From BTUB01 sp963836585 (GTDB lineage Bacteria > Babelota > Babeliae > Babelales > Vermiphilaceae), in the NCBI GenBank assembly GCA_963836585.1, contig CAWIJV010000001.1:62001-126000 (forward strand): a stretch of DNA of 64,000 nt. The letters run 5' to 3'. This document shows positions 10,347-20,243 of the stretch, piece by piece. The notes under the pieces were generated by a model. The model made no database searches. It saw nothing but the letters and a program-made list of their open reading frames with translations, and had not been told where the DNA came from. Every line of letters starts with the position of its first letter. Position 1 is the stretch's first letter. The position numbers were made by a program, and so were the translations under genes.

Positions 10347-10631
10347 ATGTCTTTGAGTAATGCAGTAAAGAACTTTAAAATAGTTTTCACTAAAAAAGCT
10401 GAAAAAGAACTAAAAAGTATCGGAAAAAGAGATTCTCAAAATATTGTTACTAAATTTCAACAATTAGTGAATGGCTCTGAAAATATTGATGTGAAGAAGA
10501 TGGTTTCTACACAGGTTTCTATGTATCGATTACGTAGTGGGGAATATCGGGCAATTTTTGAAATTCATAACGGTGAGCTCGTAGTGTTGGTAATAAAGGT
10601 CGGACATCGTCGGGACATTTACGATCATTAA
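10347..10631 (+). CDS. Type II toxin, RelE/ParE family
   Basis: A 94-aa basic protein with the RelE/ParE fold signature: FKIVFTKKAEKELKSI at the start, Y.LRSGEYRAIFEI in the middle and VLVIKVGHRRDIYDH at the end. RelE members cleave mRNA at the ribosome, ParE members poison gyrase; the sequence alone does not separate them, although GHRRDIY is common in RelE types. Pairs with the antitoxin 3 nt upstream. Confidence 0.82.
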   Translation: MSLSNAVKNFKIVFTKKAEKELKSIGKRDSQNIVTKFQQLVNGSENIDVKKMVSTQVSMYRLRSGEYRAIFEIHNGELVVLVIKVGHRRDIYDH

Positions 10632-10641
10632 AGGCAAATAT

Positions 10642-10806
10642 ATGGCAAAAACAAAAGAAATAAAAATTTCACCTTCCTATATTAAAGATGAGAGGGGGCG
10701 AACGACAGAGATTTATTTGACAATAAATGATTATAAGAAGATTAAGCAAGCCATTAATGCTTTGCAAAAAATGAGAAAATCACAACAAAAAAAATCTCGT
10801 GGATAA
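10642..10806 (+). CDS. Small antitoxin-like protein, 54 aa
   Basis: ATG 10642 begins MAKTKEIKISPSYIKDERGR, followed by TTEIYLTINDYKKIKQAI. This matches the short Phd-like proteins with the pattern 'Y..DE.G..TEV.L.I.DY..I'. It follows the RelE-like toxin by 10 nt and its end overlaps the GTG start of the next frame. It may be a second antitoxin of the operon or an orphan. No separate toxin follows. Confidence 0.6.
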   Translation: MAKTKEIKISPSYIKDERGRTTEIYLTINDYKKIKQAINALQKMRKSQQKKSRG

Positions 10807-11381
10807 AAAATCAACCGGTATTATTCTAAAAACATTTTTCCCCAAAAAGCAGAAAATGATCGTGCTTGATCAGCAGTTGGGAAAGATCGAAGAGCGTGCC
10901 GCCTTCGGATGAATTTGTGATCGGCACGCTGCTCTCTTATCACACTCAGCTGCGCGGGAATCTGTATTTTTTGCACACCGTTGAGCGGCTCGATATGCCG
11001 CTGGAACTGGCCAGGGATGATATTCTTTTTTTGCACCATGCGATTGAGCTGATCTATTTTTGTGCCCCGTTTTCCAGCGCTGCGCCTGAAATTTTTGCAC
11101 TGCTGTATCAGCTATACCAGCCTAGCCCGGTGAAACTGGCGGCCGATTTTAAGATTGCCTATTTATTTAAATTATTGATAACATTGGGAATGCACCCGGA
11201 GGAATCGCAGTTTCACGATCCTTTTTATTATCTTTTGGCGCGAGAGCCTATTGACACAATCATAAAAAAATCAATACATTTAGACATTAAGCAAGCGTTG
11301 CATGAATGGGTGCGTGCCTGTGTGTTAGTTCACCCCCTTATTCATGCATTCAAGACAGTGCATTTTTTAGACGTAACATAG
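10799..11381 (+). pseudogene. RecO-like DNA repair protein, one frameshift
   Basis: Two frames join near 10870-10910: GTG 10799 gives VDKKSTGIILKTFFPKKQKM, like the OB-fold start of RecO (G.VL......), and the second frame from about 10910 gives a helical domain with FKIAYLFKLLITLGMHPE, resembling the RecO 'F.LRLL..LG..PEL' motif. The total of ~194 aa is slightly short for RecO. No zinc-binding Cys set is seen. RecO identity is an inference from these two motifs. Confidence 0.4.
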
Positions 11382-11387
11382 GTTATT

Positions 11388-14300
11388 ATGAATACACAAA
11401 ATTATTTTATTTTGCTTCTCCTTTTATCAATGGCTCCAAGCCTGCGGGGCGCTGCATTGGTGGAAGAAGCGAGTAAAAAGCTACTCCCGGGTGAAAAAAA
11501 GTTATTTACTACCATCATTGAGGAACGGCAAGAGCGGGTGGCCGCGCGCAAAAAAGAGCGTGCTGCGATGCAAACAGCTGATAGAGAATTTACCACGAAT
11601 GTTTCCAATACTATCGACCGCCTAAAAAATGAGATCACCGGGCTAGAACAAGCGACTCGCGCTACGCCGGAAAATGAATTTGTAAAACAGAAACTTGAAG
11701 TTTCTCTTGAGCGATTTCAGCTACTGGCTGATTTAAAAGCATCCCGCTCGCAAGTGATCGCCTCATGGATGAGATTGAAAAACTTGACGAAGAGCTATTT
11801 GGAAGATCCGGATACCAAGAAATATACTGCAACATTGTTGGGCAAAGATAAATCAAGCTATTCATTTGATGAAGATTTATTGCCGTTGCATGAAAAAATA
11901 TTAGAGCGAGAGAGGGATATCGCTCAGCTCAATGAGCAGGAGGCAAATGCGGCTACCGAGCTGGAAAATCGTAAACGAGCGGCGGTAGGCCACTCAAGAT
12001 ATCTTATGCATGCCAAAAAAGATAAAAAAATCAGAGCTGGGCCTGCTTCTGAGCGCCAAACAGCGCGCAGAAATTGGAAACATTGCATGAACTTGCCTAT
12101 ACCGATAGCAAAGCGGTAGATGCCATGCGCATTACTGAGGCTGAGTATAAAATTACTCTCATCAAGACCAAAGCTTTTCGCCACGCGGCAACAGCTTGAG
12201 GGTTTAAGGCGGTTTTACGTATCTATTAAACCGCTTACGCATATTAGCGAGGCCGATGTTGCCTTTGCCTTGGATGAGCTGGATAAAAAAAAGCAGCAAG
12301 CATTTGCGGTTAAAGAGGCCTATCGGCAAGAGATTGAGCGCTTAAGCATGGAGCAAAAAGAAAAAAATCGCGAACTTGAAGCACTTTCCAAGCGCTACAA
12401 TATCGCTTTGGGGCCGGAGCTGGATGAATGGGTGACGCGAACCAAAAAAGACGCCTAATGGCTATGTAGCGTTTGCACAAGTGGGTACTCTCAATGATGA
12501 ACTTCTGCTCATAAAGCGCAAAAAAGAGCTTTTTGAGGCGCAGCTTGCCTTCGAGGAGGAGCGGTTCCGGGATGAAGCGCTGCGCATTGGGGTAAAAGAA
12601 TCATTTTATAAGATGGTAAGTTCTCGATTTGCCACTGAAGAAGAGGTGAATCGGGAGATTAGAAGATATGAAACGCCACGGGCAGAAAATAAAGCAAACT
12701 TTGCGTTGTATAAAGAGCGGCAAAACACCGTAAGCATACTGATTACTGCGCAAAAAAAGGCGCTGGAAAATCTTAAGACCCGCTTGCAAGCGGCCGAGCA
12801 GGAAAAAAATATTATTTTTAAAGATTCCTCGGTGGATTATGAGCAGTATGTGGCGCTCTTAAAGCATGCTGAATCCAAGGCGCAAGAGCAGGTTGACCTG
12901 CTGGGCAAGATTGTGGGAGTTTACGCCGACATTCTTTCTAAATTGGCCAATGCGAGTAAGCACCTTGATTTTATCAGCACCGAATTAGGATCGATCACCA
13001 TCTGGTATCGCCCGGAGCATGCTATTTCCTGGAGTGGCATAAAAAATAGTTTGCCCGATATTCAGGCATTTGTAGCAGATGTGCGGGAATATATAAGCAG
13101 CATTGAGTTTGGCTCATTGTGGAGAAAAGTGAAGGGGCTTTTCGATTCTCCCTGGCAAGTGATCCTCTTTATTCTCAAGCTCATCGTCGCTTTGGTGATT
13201 TTATTTAGATTATTAGGCGTTATTTGCCCTTTATTACCAATCGTTTAGTCTCATTGGAACAGGCTCCCTTGGGTGTGCGATGGGGAAGCATTTTAGTGGC
13301 GGTCTTTTTAGGATTTGCCACGCAACATCTGGTGGGGATTGCCTTATGGACCAGCCTGTTTATCACCTTGTTGCTGCATCCGTGCGCCGATCCGTATATA
13401 TATATTCTTTTTTATCTGTTTTCTATTCCCTATTTATTGTATCTTGCCAATCGGTGGATGCGCTATTTGGTCTATTTTAATGAAACGCATGATCATTGTT
13501 TTTTGAGCAAAGAGTATCAAGAGCGATTTGTGGTGGTATTTTCTACGCTCTTGTATGCCACGATTATTATTGTGTTGTTTCGTGAAGCATTTATTCTGGG
13601 CAATTATCATAAATCAGAATTGCCAACGCTGCTCCTGGCAATCAACTTTATTATTTTCCAAATAGCAGCAATCTTGCTCTTGGCAAAAGATCAGATTTTA
13701 AGCCTCATTTCCACGCGGAGCGAATTTGGCAAATGGCTGTATGAACTAGTGGATACTTATTATTATTTTATCCAGCTTTTCTTTATTGCCATTATCGTGA
13801 TGAGTAATCCGTATGTGGGATATGGCCGATTGGTGCTCTTTATCCTCAAGCGGCTTTTTTATACGGCGCTTCTGTTTCAACTGATCCTGTGGATCCAAGA
13901 ATGGTTTAAACGGGTATCTTCAAAGCTCTTTTTCTATTTTGACACTGATGAAGAGGTGGCCCGCGATCGGTTTGCCTATGCAAAAACTTGGTATGGCTTA
14001 TTGGTGGTGTTCCTATTTGCCGCTTTTACCTTTATGGGACTCTTGATTGCAGCGCGTATTTGGCATTGGCCGGAGATGCTGCTCAAAGTGCAAAACTGGT
14101 CGGATGTGCAGGCATGGATCAAAACCCCCTTTTTACTGCAACATACTCAATCACCCATTTCTTTATACACGCTTTTTCAGATCATCGGCTTTTTTATTGT
14201 CGGCTCGATGGTTGCCTTTGCGATTAATCGCTTTGTGTTGCGATCGAATTTTTGACATTCTCTTGGTGGATGCGGGCGTGCAGAATACGATCGCGAGTCT

Positions 14301-14967
14301 GCTCCGTTATCTGATTATTATTACTGCGCGTGATTTTAGGATTCCAGGCGGTGAATCTTGGTGAGCTGGTCTGGTATCTCTTGGGTGCGTTGATACTCGG
14401 CATCGGTTGGGTGATTAAGGATCCGGCCGCTGATCTGGTTGGTTACTTTATTTTGATCGTGCAACGGCCGATTAAAGTGGGGGATTTTGTGTATTATGAT
14501 AAGAAAATAATGGGGTGGTGCGGCGCATTACTCCCCGATCGGTGGAGCTGCGTAGAAAAAATAGCACCACGGTGATAATTCCCAATGTGATGGCCACCAC
14601 GCGGAGTGTGGCAAACTGGAATCATGCGCGTGGGTTTGTGGCATTTGATGATATTATGGTGACTGTGCCGTATAAAGTGGATCCTGATCAGGTGAAAGAG
14701 CTTTTGCTGCGGGTGCTGGATGAGAGCAGAATGATTCTCAAAAATCCCCGCCCGGTGGTGCGCTTGGAAAATTTCACCGATTTGGGATACCAGTTTCTGG
14801 TGCGTGGATATATTAGCTCCAATCACACGCTGGATATGTGGGATATCGCCAGCGATGTGCGGCTGATGATCGTAAAACGGCTGCGCGATCAAAATATCGA
14901 AATTGCCTATCCGGTTCGCGTGGTGATGACCAATTCCGGTTTACTTGATCGCAAAAAAGAAGAATAA
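11388..14967 (+). pseudogene. Large MscK/MscS-type mechanosensitive channel, frameshifted
   Basis: Consecutive frames (from about 11388, 12120, 12481, 13224, 14330 and 14515) give one ~1190-aa protein, close to MscK length. In order: signal peptide MNTQNYFILLLLLSMAPSLRG; a long coiled-coil periplasmic region (~residues 30-570); a hydrophobic block with many membrane segments (~600-960); then the MscS core, with the pore and beta segment WVIKDPAADLVGYFILIVQRPIKVGDFV and the soluble C-terminal domain STTVIIPNVMATT. MscS-family channels release solutes on hypo-osmotic shock. At least five indels would be needed to repair it. It starts 6 nt after the RecO-like gene. Confidence 0.78.
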
Positions 14968-14978
14968 AAAAGAGCTTT

Positions 14979-15284
14979 TTAATGCATTTTAAGTGCGAGC
15001 TGTATTTGTACGTCCATAGCATTGAAAATAGAGGTAAGATTTTCAAAAGTTGGATTTCCTTCAGCGGACAGCATGCGATAAATATTCTGTCGTGGTGTGT
15101 GAGCAGCTTTTGCAAACGAAGTGATATCGCCTCTCGCTTCGATGACGTCTTTTAAAGCTATCAAAAAAGCTTTTCTGTCCCCGGATGATAATACATCGTT
15201 TAAATATGCGAGAGCAAATTGAGGATTTCTTAATTCGTCTTGGATAGTATCTACAAATTCTCGGTATTGTCTTTTTTTTGTCAT
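14979..15284 (-). CDS. HTH antitoxin, HigA-like addiction-module antidote
   Basis: A 101-aa DNA-binding antidote of the 'addiction module antidote' type: FALAYLNDVLSSGDRKAFL at the N-terminus, then an HTH (ITSFAKAAHTPRQNIYRML, then SAEGNPTFENL). It overlaps the upstream toxin gene by the ATGA quartet (15281-15284), so toxin precedes antitoxin, as in higBA. Confidence 0.85.
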   Translation of the reverse strand: MTKKRQYREFVDTIQDELRNPQFALAYLNDVLSSGDRKAFLIALKDVIEARGDITSFAKAAHTPRQNIYRMLSAEGNPTFENLTSIFNAMDVQIQLALKMH

Positions 15285-15610
15285 GGGTTTCCCTCGGTGT
15301 AATCCATTAAATATCGATATGCTTTTTCTATATCACGTGTCTGACTTTTCTTCTCCCCGCCCCACAGAATAATAAAGCTTGTTGGGCTTTCTTCATAATA
15401 ATAAATTCTATAACCAGGCCCGATATCGACAACAATTTCATGCAATCTTTTGTGTCCCTTAATAGATTTGCATGCTCCTGTATTGCCTGCTCTCACTCGC
15501 GTCAAACGACCCGAAATAATCCCCTGGGTGTGAAAGTCGAGACTTTTGCGCCATTCCGTAAAAGGTTCTTTATCCGAGTCTGTTTTATAGATAGTCGTTT
15601 TTATTTCCAT
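15281..15610 (-). CDS. HigB/RelE-type addiction-module killer protein
   Basis: A 109-aa toxin of the RelE-superfamily 'addiction module killer' group. It has F.EWRKSLD near residue 17, R..AGNTGACKSIK, LHEIVVDIGPGYRIYYY and LWGGEKKSQTRDIEKA, all standard landmarks. Such toxins are ribosome-dependent RNases. Its start lies only 6 nt from a good -10 box. Confidence 0.88.
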   Translation of the reverse strand: MEIKTTIYKTDSDKEPFTEWRKSLDFHTQGIISGRLTRVRAGNTGACKSIKGHKRLHEIVVDIGPGYRIYYYEESPTSFIILWGGEKKSQTRDIEKAYRYLMDYTEGNP

Positions 15611-15616
15611 GTTAAT

Positions 15617-15654
15617 ACTGTAACACTTGCGTGACAGTCGTCAAGGGGGGGGGG
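15617..15654 (-). promoter_or_regulatory. higBA-like promoter, operator and adjacent G10 tract
   Basis: On the minus strand TTGACG (15644-15639), a 16-nt spacer and TACAGT (15622-15617) form a promoter. The spacer and -10 contain the imperfect palindrome ACTGTCAC..GTG.TACAGT, a plausible autoregulator site. A G10 run (15645-15654) abuts the -35. The -10 ends 6 nt from the ATG, so the transcript would be leaderless or nearly so. Confidence 0.5.
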
Positions 15655-15670
15655 AGATGGTGGTGGCAAA

Positions 15671-15701
15671 TAATAAAGAGCCCCCGACAAGATTGCCGGG
15701 G
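15671..15701 (-). terminator. Terminator of the 379-aa exported protein gene
   Basis: On the minus strand CCCCGGCA and TGTCGGGG pair around a short loop (15682-15701), followed by GGCTCTTTATT. Confidence 0.6.
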
Positions 15702-15728
15702 TTTAAAAAAAGAATGAATTGCTAATCT

Positions 15729-16868
15729 TTATTTAGTGAGCATCTTCACTGATGCAAGTGTGGAGAAGAATTGGAATGCCGGATGGTCAAAATCTTCACG
15801 CAGGATATTTCCGGAAGTGTCGTCCATTCCCTGTGCGGCCGTATCTTCAATTACCTCAACAGTATTCTTGAGGCGCGAGAAAGATTGTGTGCGGTTGAAT
15901 TCTGAGGCTCCCGCTCTTCTGGCCAAAATTTCAAAAAGATCAGTCTTGTGGGTAAGTGCATCGGCGATACGCGCTAAGCCAGAAAGACCATCTTTGCTAG
16001 TAGGTTTTTTATACCATGCCGTTAAAAAAGGTGATGCTTTGCGTAATAATGCGGCCATGCTATTAGAATGTTGCATTAAATCAAAAAGATTTTTCTCTTC
16101 GGTGCTTAATGTTGGTTGCGAAGTATCTGCATCGGCTGAATCAGATTCATCTCCCTTCATATTGGCAACTGCTTCTTTGAGTTGAGTAGCGCGTTCTTGC
16201 AGATCCCTTGCAAAATCTTTAATTAGCTGCGACTCTTCTGGTAGGTTTTGCAAGTGAGCTATGGCTTCTTGTGATTTTTCAGCAAGTTCTTGTAGGGGAG
16301 TGCGCGGTTTAGAATCATCAGCTTTCTTGGCTGCTTCTTTTGTAAGCTCAGCATCGAAAGTTTGCATACGCCTCACATGATCTTCTTCAACTGCTGCAAT
16401 TTGCCCTCTTTCCATTGGCAGGCTTCGCAATGGTAGATTTGGCAATTGTGCTACTACTCCCACGCCCCCAGCAACGGTAAGCGAGCCACTAGAACATTCG
16501 GCTGCTTGTGATCTGGCAATAAGATCTTCTCTTGCTGCAACTTCAAACTCTTGTGCTGCCGTCGGGGCACCTTTTATTGCAGCTTGCTTTTCTTTAGCCA
16601 TGCTGCGCATAAGTTCTAAATCTCGTTGTTGTTGTTCCGTTTCATCGATAGCTCTATATACTCCAGAATCATCGTCCGAAGAAGAATCTTTGTCCGAAAG
16701 AAGAGCTAAGGCGGTTTGAGATGGTCTTAATCCATGAGTAGCCGAAGCCCAGCGTGGCCCACGATCACTGGGGAGGTCCAAGAAGCCAGAAATGGTAGTC
16801 ATGTCATCCATTGCAATCAACGGTGCGCTGCAGAGTAATGCAAGTGAGAGAGAGACGATATTTTTCAT
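15729..16868 (-). CDS. Exported protein of unknown function, 379 aa
   Basis: Signal peptide MKNIVSLSLALLCSAPLIA, then an acidic low-complexity patch (DKDSSSDDDSG) and a mainly helical, Glu/Ala/Lys-rich body. AAAGGACT precedes the ATG. Around residue 125 it contains CSSGSLTVAGGVGV, which closely resembles the CTNGALTVSGGVGVGG motif of the large surface proteins, although the rest is unrelated. No family recognised. Probably a secreted effector or envelope protein. Confidence 0.75.
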   Translation of the reverse strand: MKNIVSLSLALLCSAPLIAMDDMTTISGFLDLPSDRGPRWASATHGLRPSQTALALLSDKDSSSDDDSGVYRAIDETEQQQRDLELMRSMAKEKQAAIKGAPTAAQEFEVAAREDLIARSQAAECSSGSLTVAGGVGVVAQLPNLPLRSLPMERGQIAAVEEDHVRRMQTFDAELTKEAAKKADDSKPRTPLQELAEKSQEAIAHLQNLPEESQLIKDFARDLQERATQLKEAVANMKGDESDSADADTSQPTLSTEEKNLFDLMQHSNSMAALLRKASPFLTAWYKKPTSKDGLSGLARIADALTHKTDLFEILARRAGASEFNRTQSFSRLKNTVEVIEDTAAQGMDDTSGNILREDFDHPAFQFFSTLASVKMLTK

Positions 16869-17017
16869 AAGTAGTCCTTTTAATTAAGAAAAAAATTCAG
16901 ACTTATTGTAATGAAGATGGGAAAAAAAGCTACTTTTGCAAAAATTTTGTTTTCTTTTTCTCATGCCACTGTTAGAATATGTCTAAGTTGTCATATTTTA
17001 CATTAAAAGAGTGTGTA

Positions 17018-17381
17018 ATGATACGAAAACCATTAATATGGGTTGCATCGAGCAAAAAAGATTTAAGTGAGTTTCCGAAAGAAGTGAGAAGGGAAATGGG
17101 ATTTGGCTTGCATCAAGCGCAAATGGGTAGAAAATCAGAAAAAGCCAAGCCGCTTAAGGGGTTCGGGAGTGCTGATATTCTAGGAAATAGTGGATCAGGA
17201 TGCATCAGGAACATATCGTGCGGTTTACACGGTAAAATTTAAAGAGGCCATCTGCGTGCTGCACATGTTTCAAAAAAAATCAAAGCATGGTATAAAAACT
17301 CCAAGGGAAGAGATAGATTTACTCAAAAGTAGACTTAAACTGGCTCATGAAATATATCAGGATGCCTATGGAAAGAAGTAA
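17018..17381 (+). pseudogene. Gp49-like (HigB/DUF891) toxin, one frameshift
   Basis: Repaired protein ~121 aa: KPLIWVASSKKDLSEFPKEV, GFGLHQAQMGRKSEKAKPLKG, then VDQDASGTYRAVYTVKF and LHMFQKKSKHGIKTP.EEI. These are classic landmarks of phage-derived Gp49-like/HigB toxins. The shift comes from one extra G near 17190 (CTAGGAAATAG where CTAGAAATAG restores ADILEIVDQD). The start ATG 17018 gives the expected N-terminus. The partner antitoxin follows 4 nt later. Confidence 0.85.
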
Positions 17382-17385
17382 CAAT

Positions 17386-17797
17386 ATGAAAAAAAAGAAT
17401 CTCGATTATGAAATTAGCTCAGGGAATGTGTTTGCAGATATTGGCTTGCCTAATGCAGAAGAGTTACTAGCTAAAGCTGATCTTATTAGTCAAATTAATG
17501 ATCTTATTAAGCAAAAGAAACTTACTCAAGTAGCAGCAGCAAAACTTTTAGAGCGTGGATCAACCTAAAATATCGGCACTGCGCAATGGTAAATTATCAA
17601 GTTTTTCACTTGCAAGGTTGCTAAAATTTCTTCATCTTCTGGGGCAAGAAGTTGATATTAGAATTTCCCCATCGCGCGCGAAGAAAAAATCAGAGATGAT
17701 TGTTAATCTTCACAGCAGTATAAAAAAACAGCCAATCTTTAAACGCCCTTCTAACTCAACAAGTAGTGCGGCAATTCACGCTAAAAAAAAGAAATAA
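17386..17797 (+). pseudogene. XRE-family antitoxin partner, one frameshift
   Basis: The first frame gives MKKKNLDYEISSGNVFADIG, then LISQINDLIKQKKLTQVAAAKLL, and the second continues with VDQPKISALRNGKLSSFS and LLKFLHLLGQEVDIRI. This is the HTH antitoxin usually found beside Gp49-like toxins. One base is missing or extra near 17555. The basic C-terminal tail (~45 aa, rich in Lys and Ser) is longer than usual. If the indel is real the module is dead, because its toxin is also shifted. Confidence 0.8.
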
Positions 17798-17800
17798 AAA

Positions 17801-17827
17801 ACGGGGCTCAAAAAGAGCCCCGTTTTT
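17801..17827. terminator. Bidirectional terminator between convergent genes
   Basis: ACGGGGCTC (17801-17809), loop AAAAA, GAGCCCCGT (17815-17823), with T-runs on both strands. It lies between the XRE antitoxin stop and the stop of the convergent exported-protein gene. Confidence 0.9.
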
Positions 17828-17829
17828 AT

Positions 17830-18594
17830 TTATGATGCGCTTATTGCTTGTTGCAATGCCTCAATGCCGGCTAGATAGCGAGAATAAGAATCGTTAACAT
17901 TACTCAAATTGGGAGCATCCTGCGCGGCCAATTGTGAGTGCTTACTGTAAGTTTGCTGGACCGTTGTGCGTAGTCGGGTAAAGGCAGGTAGCACCGCGAC
18001 TCTCGTTTTTCGATCAGATTCTTCTTGAAGTGCCATATAAAAGGTATCCGTTTGGGATTCAAGCTGATCAAGAGTTGTGCTCATTTGCATATGATCAGGA
18101 TCATGGTGCTGGCAGTTACGGTGCTCTAATGCATGGGCCGATGATTGGCGAACCAGCGCGGTGAGGGTATTGATTTGCACCATGAATGGTTGTTTTATGG
18201 GAGTCGGCTCCAAACTTGCCATTATTTGATCAATCTCTTGTAATGCTGCCGTAACTGCATGAGATTTTGCCGGTGCTGCTGCGGCCGGACGTTGGTCGCT
18301 TTTGCTAGGCATGCGTTTTTGGGGAACTATTCCTTCAAAAAGCAGTAACAAATTAAAATCGCTCAGAAAATATTCATCTTTGCGAACTTGTATGGTGCCA
18401 TCATTCGCATTTCTGAATTTTGTAGAAAGTGCGTTAGTTAATTCTGCCATTAAGCGTGCCTGATTGCCTTTGACGATCGCCGGCGTTGGTACGCAGGTTA
18501 CAGTACAGCTTGAGCATCCCGGTTTTTCCATCGCTGCCAGGGATGCTGCTCCGCCTATTATCAAGAAGGGTATGAGTGCCATATTTTGTTTCAT
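17830..18594 (-). CDS. Exported protein of unknown function, 254 aa
   Basis: Start chosen at ATG 18594 (MKQNMALIPFLIIGGAASLA), where AGGAT lies 6 nt upstream; an in-frame GTG at 18609 is possible. A signal peptide is followed by a Cys-rich strip (GCSSCTVTC) and a helical body with Ala/Pro-rich and His-rich patches (EHRNCQHHDPDH). No family recognised. The Cys cluster suggests disulfides in the envelope. Confidence 0.7.
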   Translation of the reverse strand: MKQNMALIPFLIIGGAASLAAMEKPGCSSCTVTCVPTPAIVKGNQARLMAELTNALSTKFRNANDGTIQVRKDEYFLSDFNLLLLFEGIVPQKRMPSKSDQRPAAAAPAKSHAVTAALQEIDQIMASLEPTPIKQPFMVQINTLTALVRQSSAHALEHRNCQHHDPDHMQMSTTLDQLESQTDTFYMALQEESDRKTRVAVLPAFTRLRTTVQQTYSKHSQLAAQDAPNLSNVNDSYSRYLAGIEALQQAISAS

Positions 18595-18611
18595 GATGAA
18601 TCCTGACACAA

Positions 18612-18638
18612 AAAAAGGGCTCGGTGTGAGCCCTTTTT
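18612..18638 (-). terminator. Terminator of the 66-aa membrane protein gene
   Basis: AAAAAGGGCTC and GAGCCCTTTTT form an 11-bp stem around GGTGT, just after the minus-strand stop at 18640. Both strands carry A/T tracts. Confidence 0.85.
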
Positions 18639-18639
18639 G

Positions 18640-18840
18640 TTATTTTTTGAATACTTTTCTTAGTTTTGCCATACCATTCATCTTGGTAAAGCCGTATGCC
18701 ATAAGCGCAAGGGCTGCCATGAGAAGAAGAGTACGGGTGCCGAAGACTAAAATGTCGGTCACGTGTAGAAATAACACTAAACCGAATAGAAACCACAAAA
18801 GGCCTTGAAAGTTACTAGAAACATGAGGAATATGGTCCAT
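18640..18840 (-). CDS. Small two-helix membrane protein, 66 aa
   Basis: ATG 18840 (MDHIPHVSSNFQGLLWFLF) is preceded by AAGGAG at the right distance, which favours it over the longer 78-aa reading. Two hydrophobic segments (residues ~11-28 and ~32-50) and a basic tail (KLRKVFKK). Probably an inner-membrane protein; no family recognised. Confidence 0.7.
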   Translation of the reverse strand: MDHIPHVSSNFQGLLWFLFGLVLFLHVTDILVFGTRTLLLMAALALMAYGFTKMNGMAKLRKVFKK

Positions 18841-18917
18841 TGAAGAACTCCTTTTTAATGTTAAAAATGGTATCACTTAAACATACTCATATTTGGTGGC
18901 GAAAGGCAAGGAGTGTA

Positions 18918-20228
18918 TTAAAATATATAATAGGTCGCAAATAAGAATCGCGTGTTGCTCACCGGGCTGGTATTTTCAACGGCGCCATAGGCATTCAAAG
19001 TGCCGTAGGCCGCCTGCGTATATTCCACTTCCGCGCCCACCACAAATGATTCAAGATACCAGCGCACGCGGGGCGAAGCGCGAAATACCGTTTTGATATC
19101 GGTGCCAATGCCATACACGGTGCTCACTCCATCAATCGATTGAATAATCGTTTTTTTCGCGCCCAGATTTTTTGCAATTCCAATAAAGAGGGCCGGCTCA
19201 AAATCACTTTCCCAGATAAGTTCGCCCCATAATGAAATAGTGCGCAAAGGGGTGTAAGTTCTAATATCAGTGGTTGGATCTACGGTGTGCACCGCATATC
19301 CCCCGATCATATTCCATACCGTAGCATCCTGCGCGTAGGCAAATTTAGTGTAAAGCACCATGCACTGATGCGCAAAGCGCGCATATGCCACTGCTGAGAG
19401 CGCGGTAAACGGATTCACCTCTTTATAATTATTATTGGAGACCAGCCGTGGGCAGATGCGCATTACATCAACGCCTGCACCCACAAAATTACGCTCCTCG
19501 CTCCATTTATAGCGGGCCTGCAAATGCAAATTGGGCATCATCGCATTACGAAAATAGGTGTTGCTCGGGCCGATGGGGCCATCGGGCACAAAATTCAAAA
19601 AGCCCAGTGCGGCGCCCACGATATCCAGATGCTCATCATGATAGAGAATTCTAAATTGCGGATTTCTGCTAAACGGATTGATCGGCGTGCCGGTGTTGAA
19701 GGAGATGGTGTCGGGCGCTTCAATCGGCATATACATCGGATGCCATGTCTGCCCGGCCAGAAAATTAAAATTCTCTGATGCAAGCTCAAGATACGCATGC
19801 CGCAAATAAAATGCATCGATGGTTTCATCAGTCGCGCCAAAAAAATCGCCTTCGATATAGCTTCTGCTTTCCATGCAGCCCACGTCCGGGCCAAATCCTT
19901 CGATGCGTAAGCGGCTTTGAATTGCATATTCGCCAAAATCGCCGCGGCTATTAATATCCTTGCCATTCACATCCAACTGTTTATTTAACGGGAAATAGAG
20001 GAATTGGCCATCACGAATGGTGTAATCTTGGCGCGAATCGTAAATCCCTTCCCCTTTTATGTAGCCCGATACTTTTATAGTGACGGGGAATGGCGTATTG
20101 GTCCATCCATTTTGAGTACGATCCAAAACATTTTGCGCTTCGGCAATTTCAGAAAATCGATCCGCATATGCGCTTACATGCAATGCGAGTGAAAAGATGA
20201 GTGTGTTTAAAACGTGAGTGCGATTCAT
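18918..20228 (-). CDS. DcaP-like outer-membrane porin, copy 1
   Basis: A 436-aa porin. Signal peptide (residues 1-~22), then GYIKGEGIYDSRQ....RDGQ, matching the first strands of DcaP-type trimeric porins, then IEGDFFGATDETIDAFYLRHAYLEL and FLAGQTWHPMYMPIEAPDTISFN. It ends FLFATYYIF, with the terminal aromatic typical of barrels inserted by BamA. Likely passes small anionic solutes or peptides. AAGGAT lies before the ATG. It lies 15 nt downstream of a close paralog in the same direction, so both are probably one transcript. Confidence 0.82.
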   Translation of the reverse strand: MNRTHVLNTLIFSLALHVSAYADRFSEIAEAQNVLDRTQNGWTNTPFPVTIKVSGYIKGEGIYDSRQDYTIRDGQFLYFPLNKQLDVNGKDINSRGDFGEYAIQSRLRIEGFGPDVGCMESRSYIEGDFFGATDETIDAFYLRHAYLELASENFNFLAGQTWHPMYMPIEAPDTISFNTGTPINPFSRNPQFRILYHDEHLDIVGAALGFLNFVPDGPIGPSNTYFRNAMMPNLHLQARYKWSEERNFVGAGVDVMRICPRLVSNNNYKEVNPFTALSAVAYARFAHQCMVLYTKFAYAQDATVWNMIGGYAVHTVDPTTDIRTYTPLRTISLWGELIWESDFEPALFIGIAKNLGAKKTIIQSIDGVSTVYGIGTDIKTVFRASPRVRWYLESFVVGAEVEYTQAAYGTLNAYGAVENTSPVSNTRFLFATYYIF

Positions 20229-20243
20229 AAAATCCTTGTGCCA

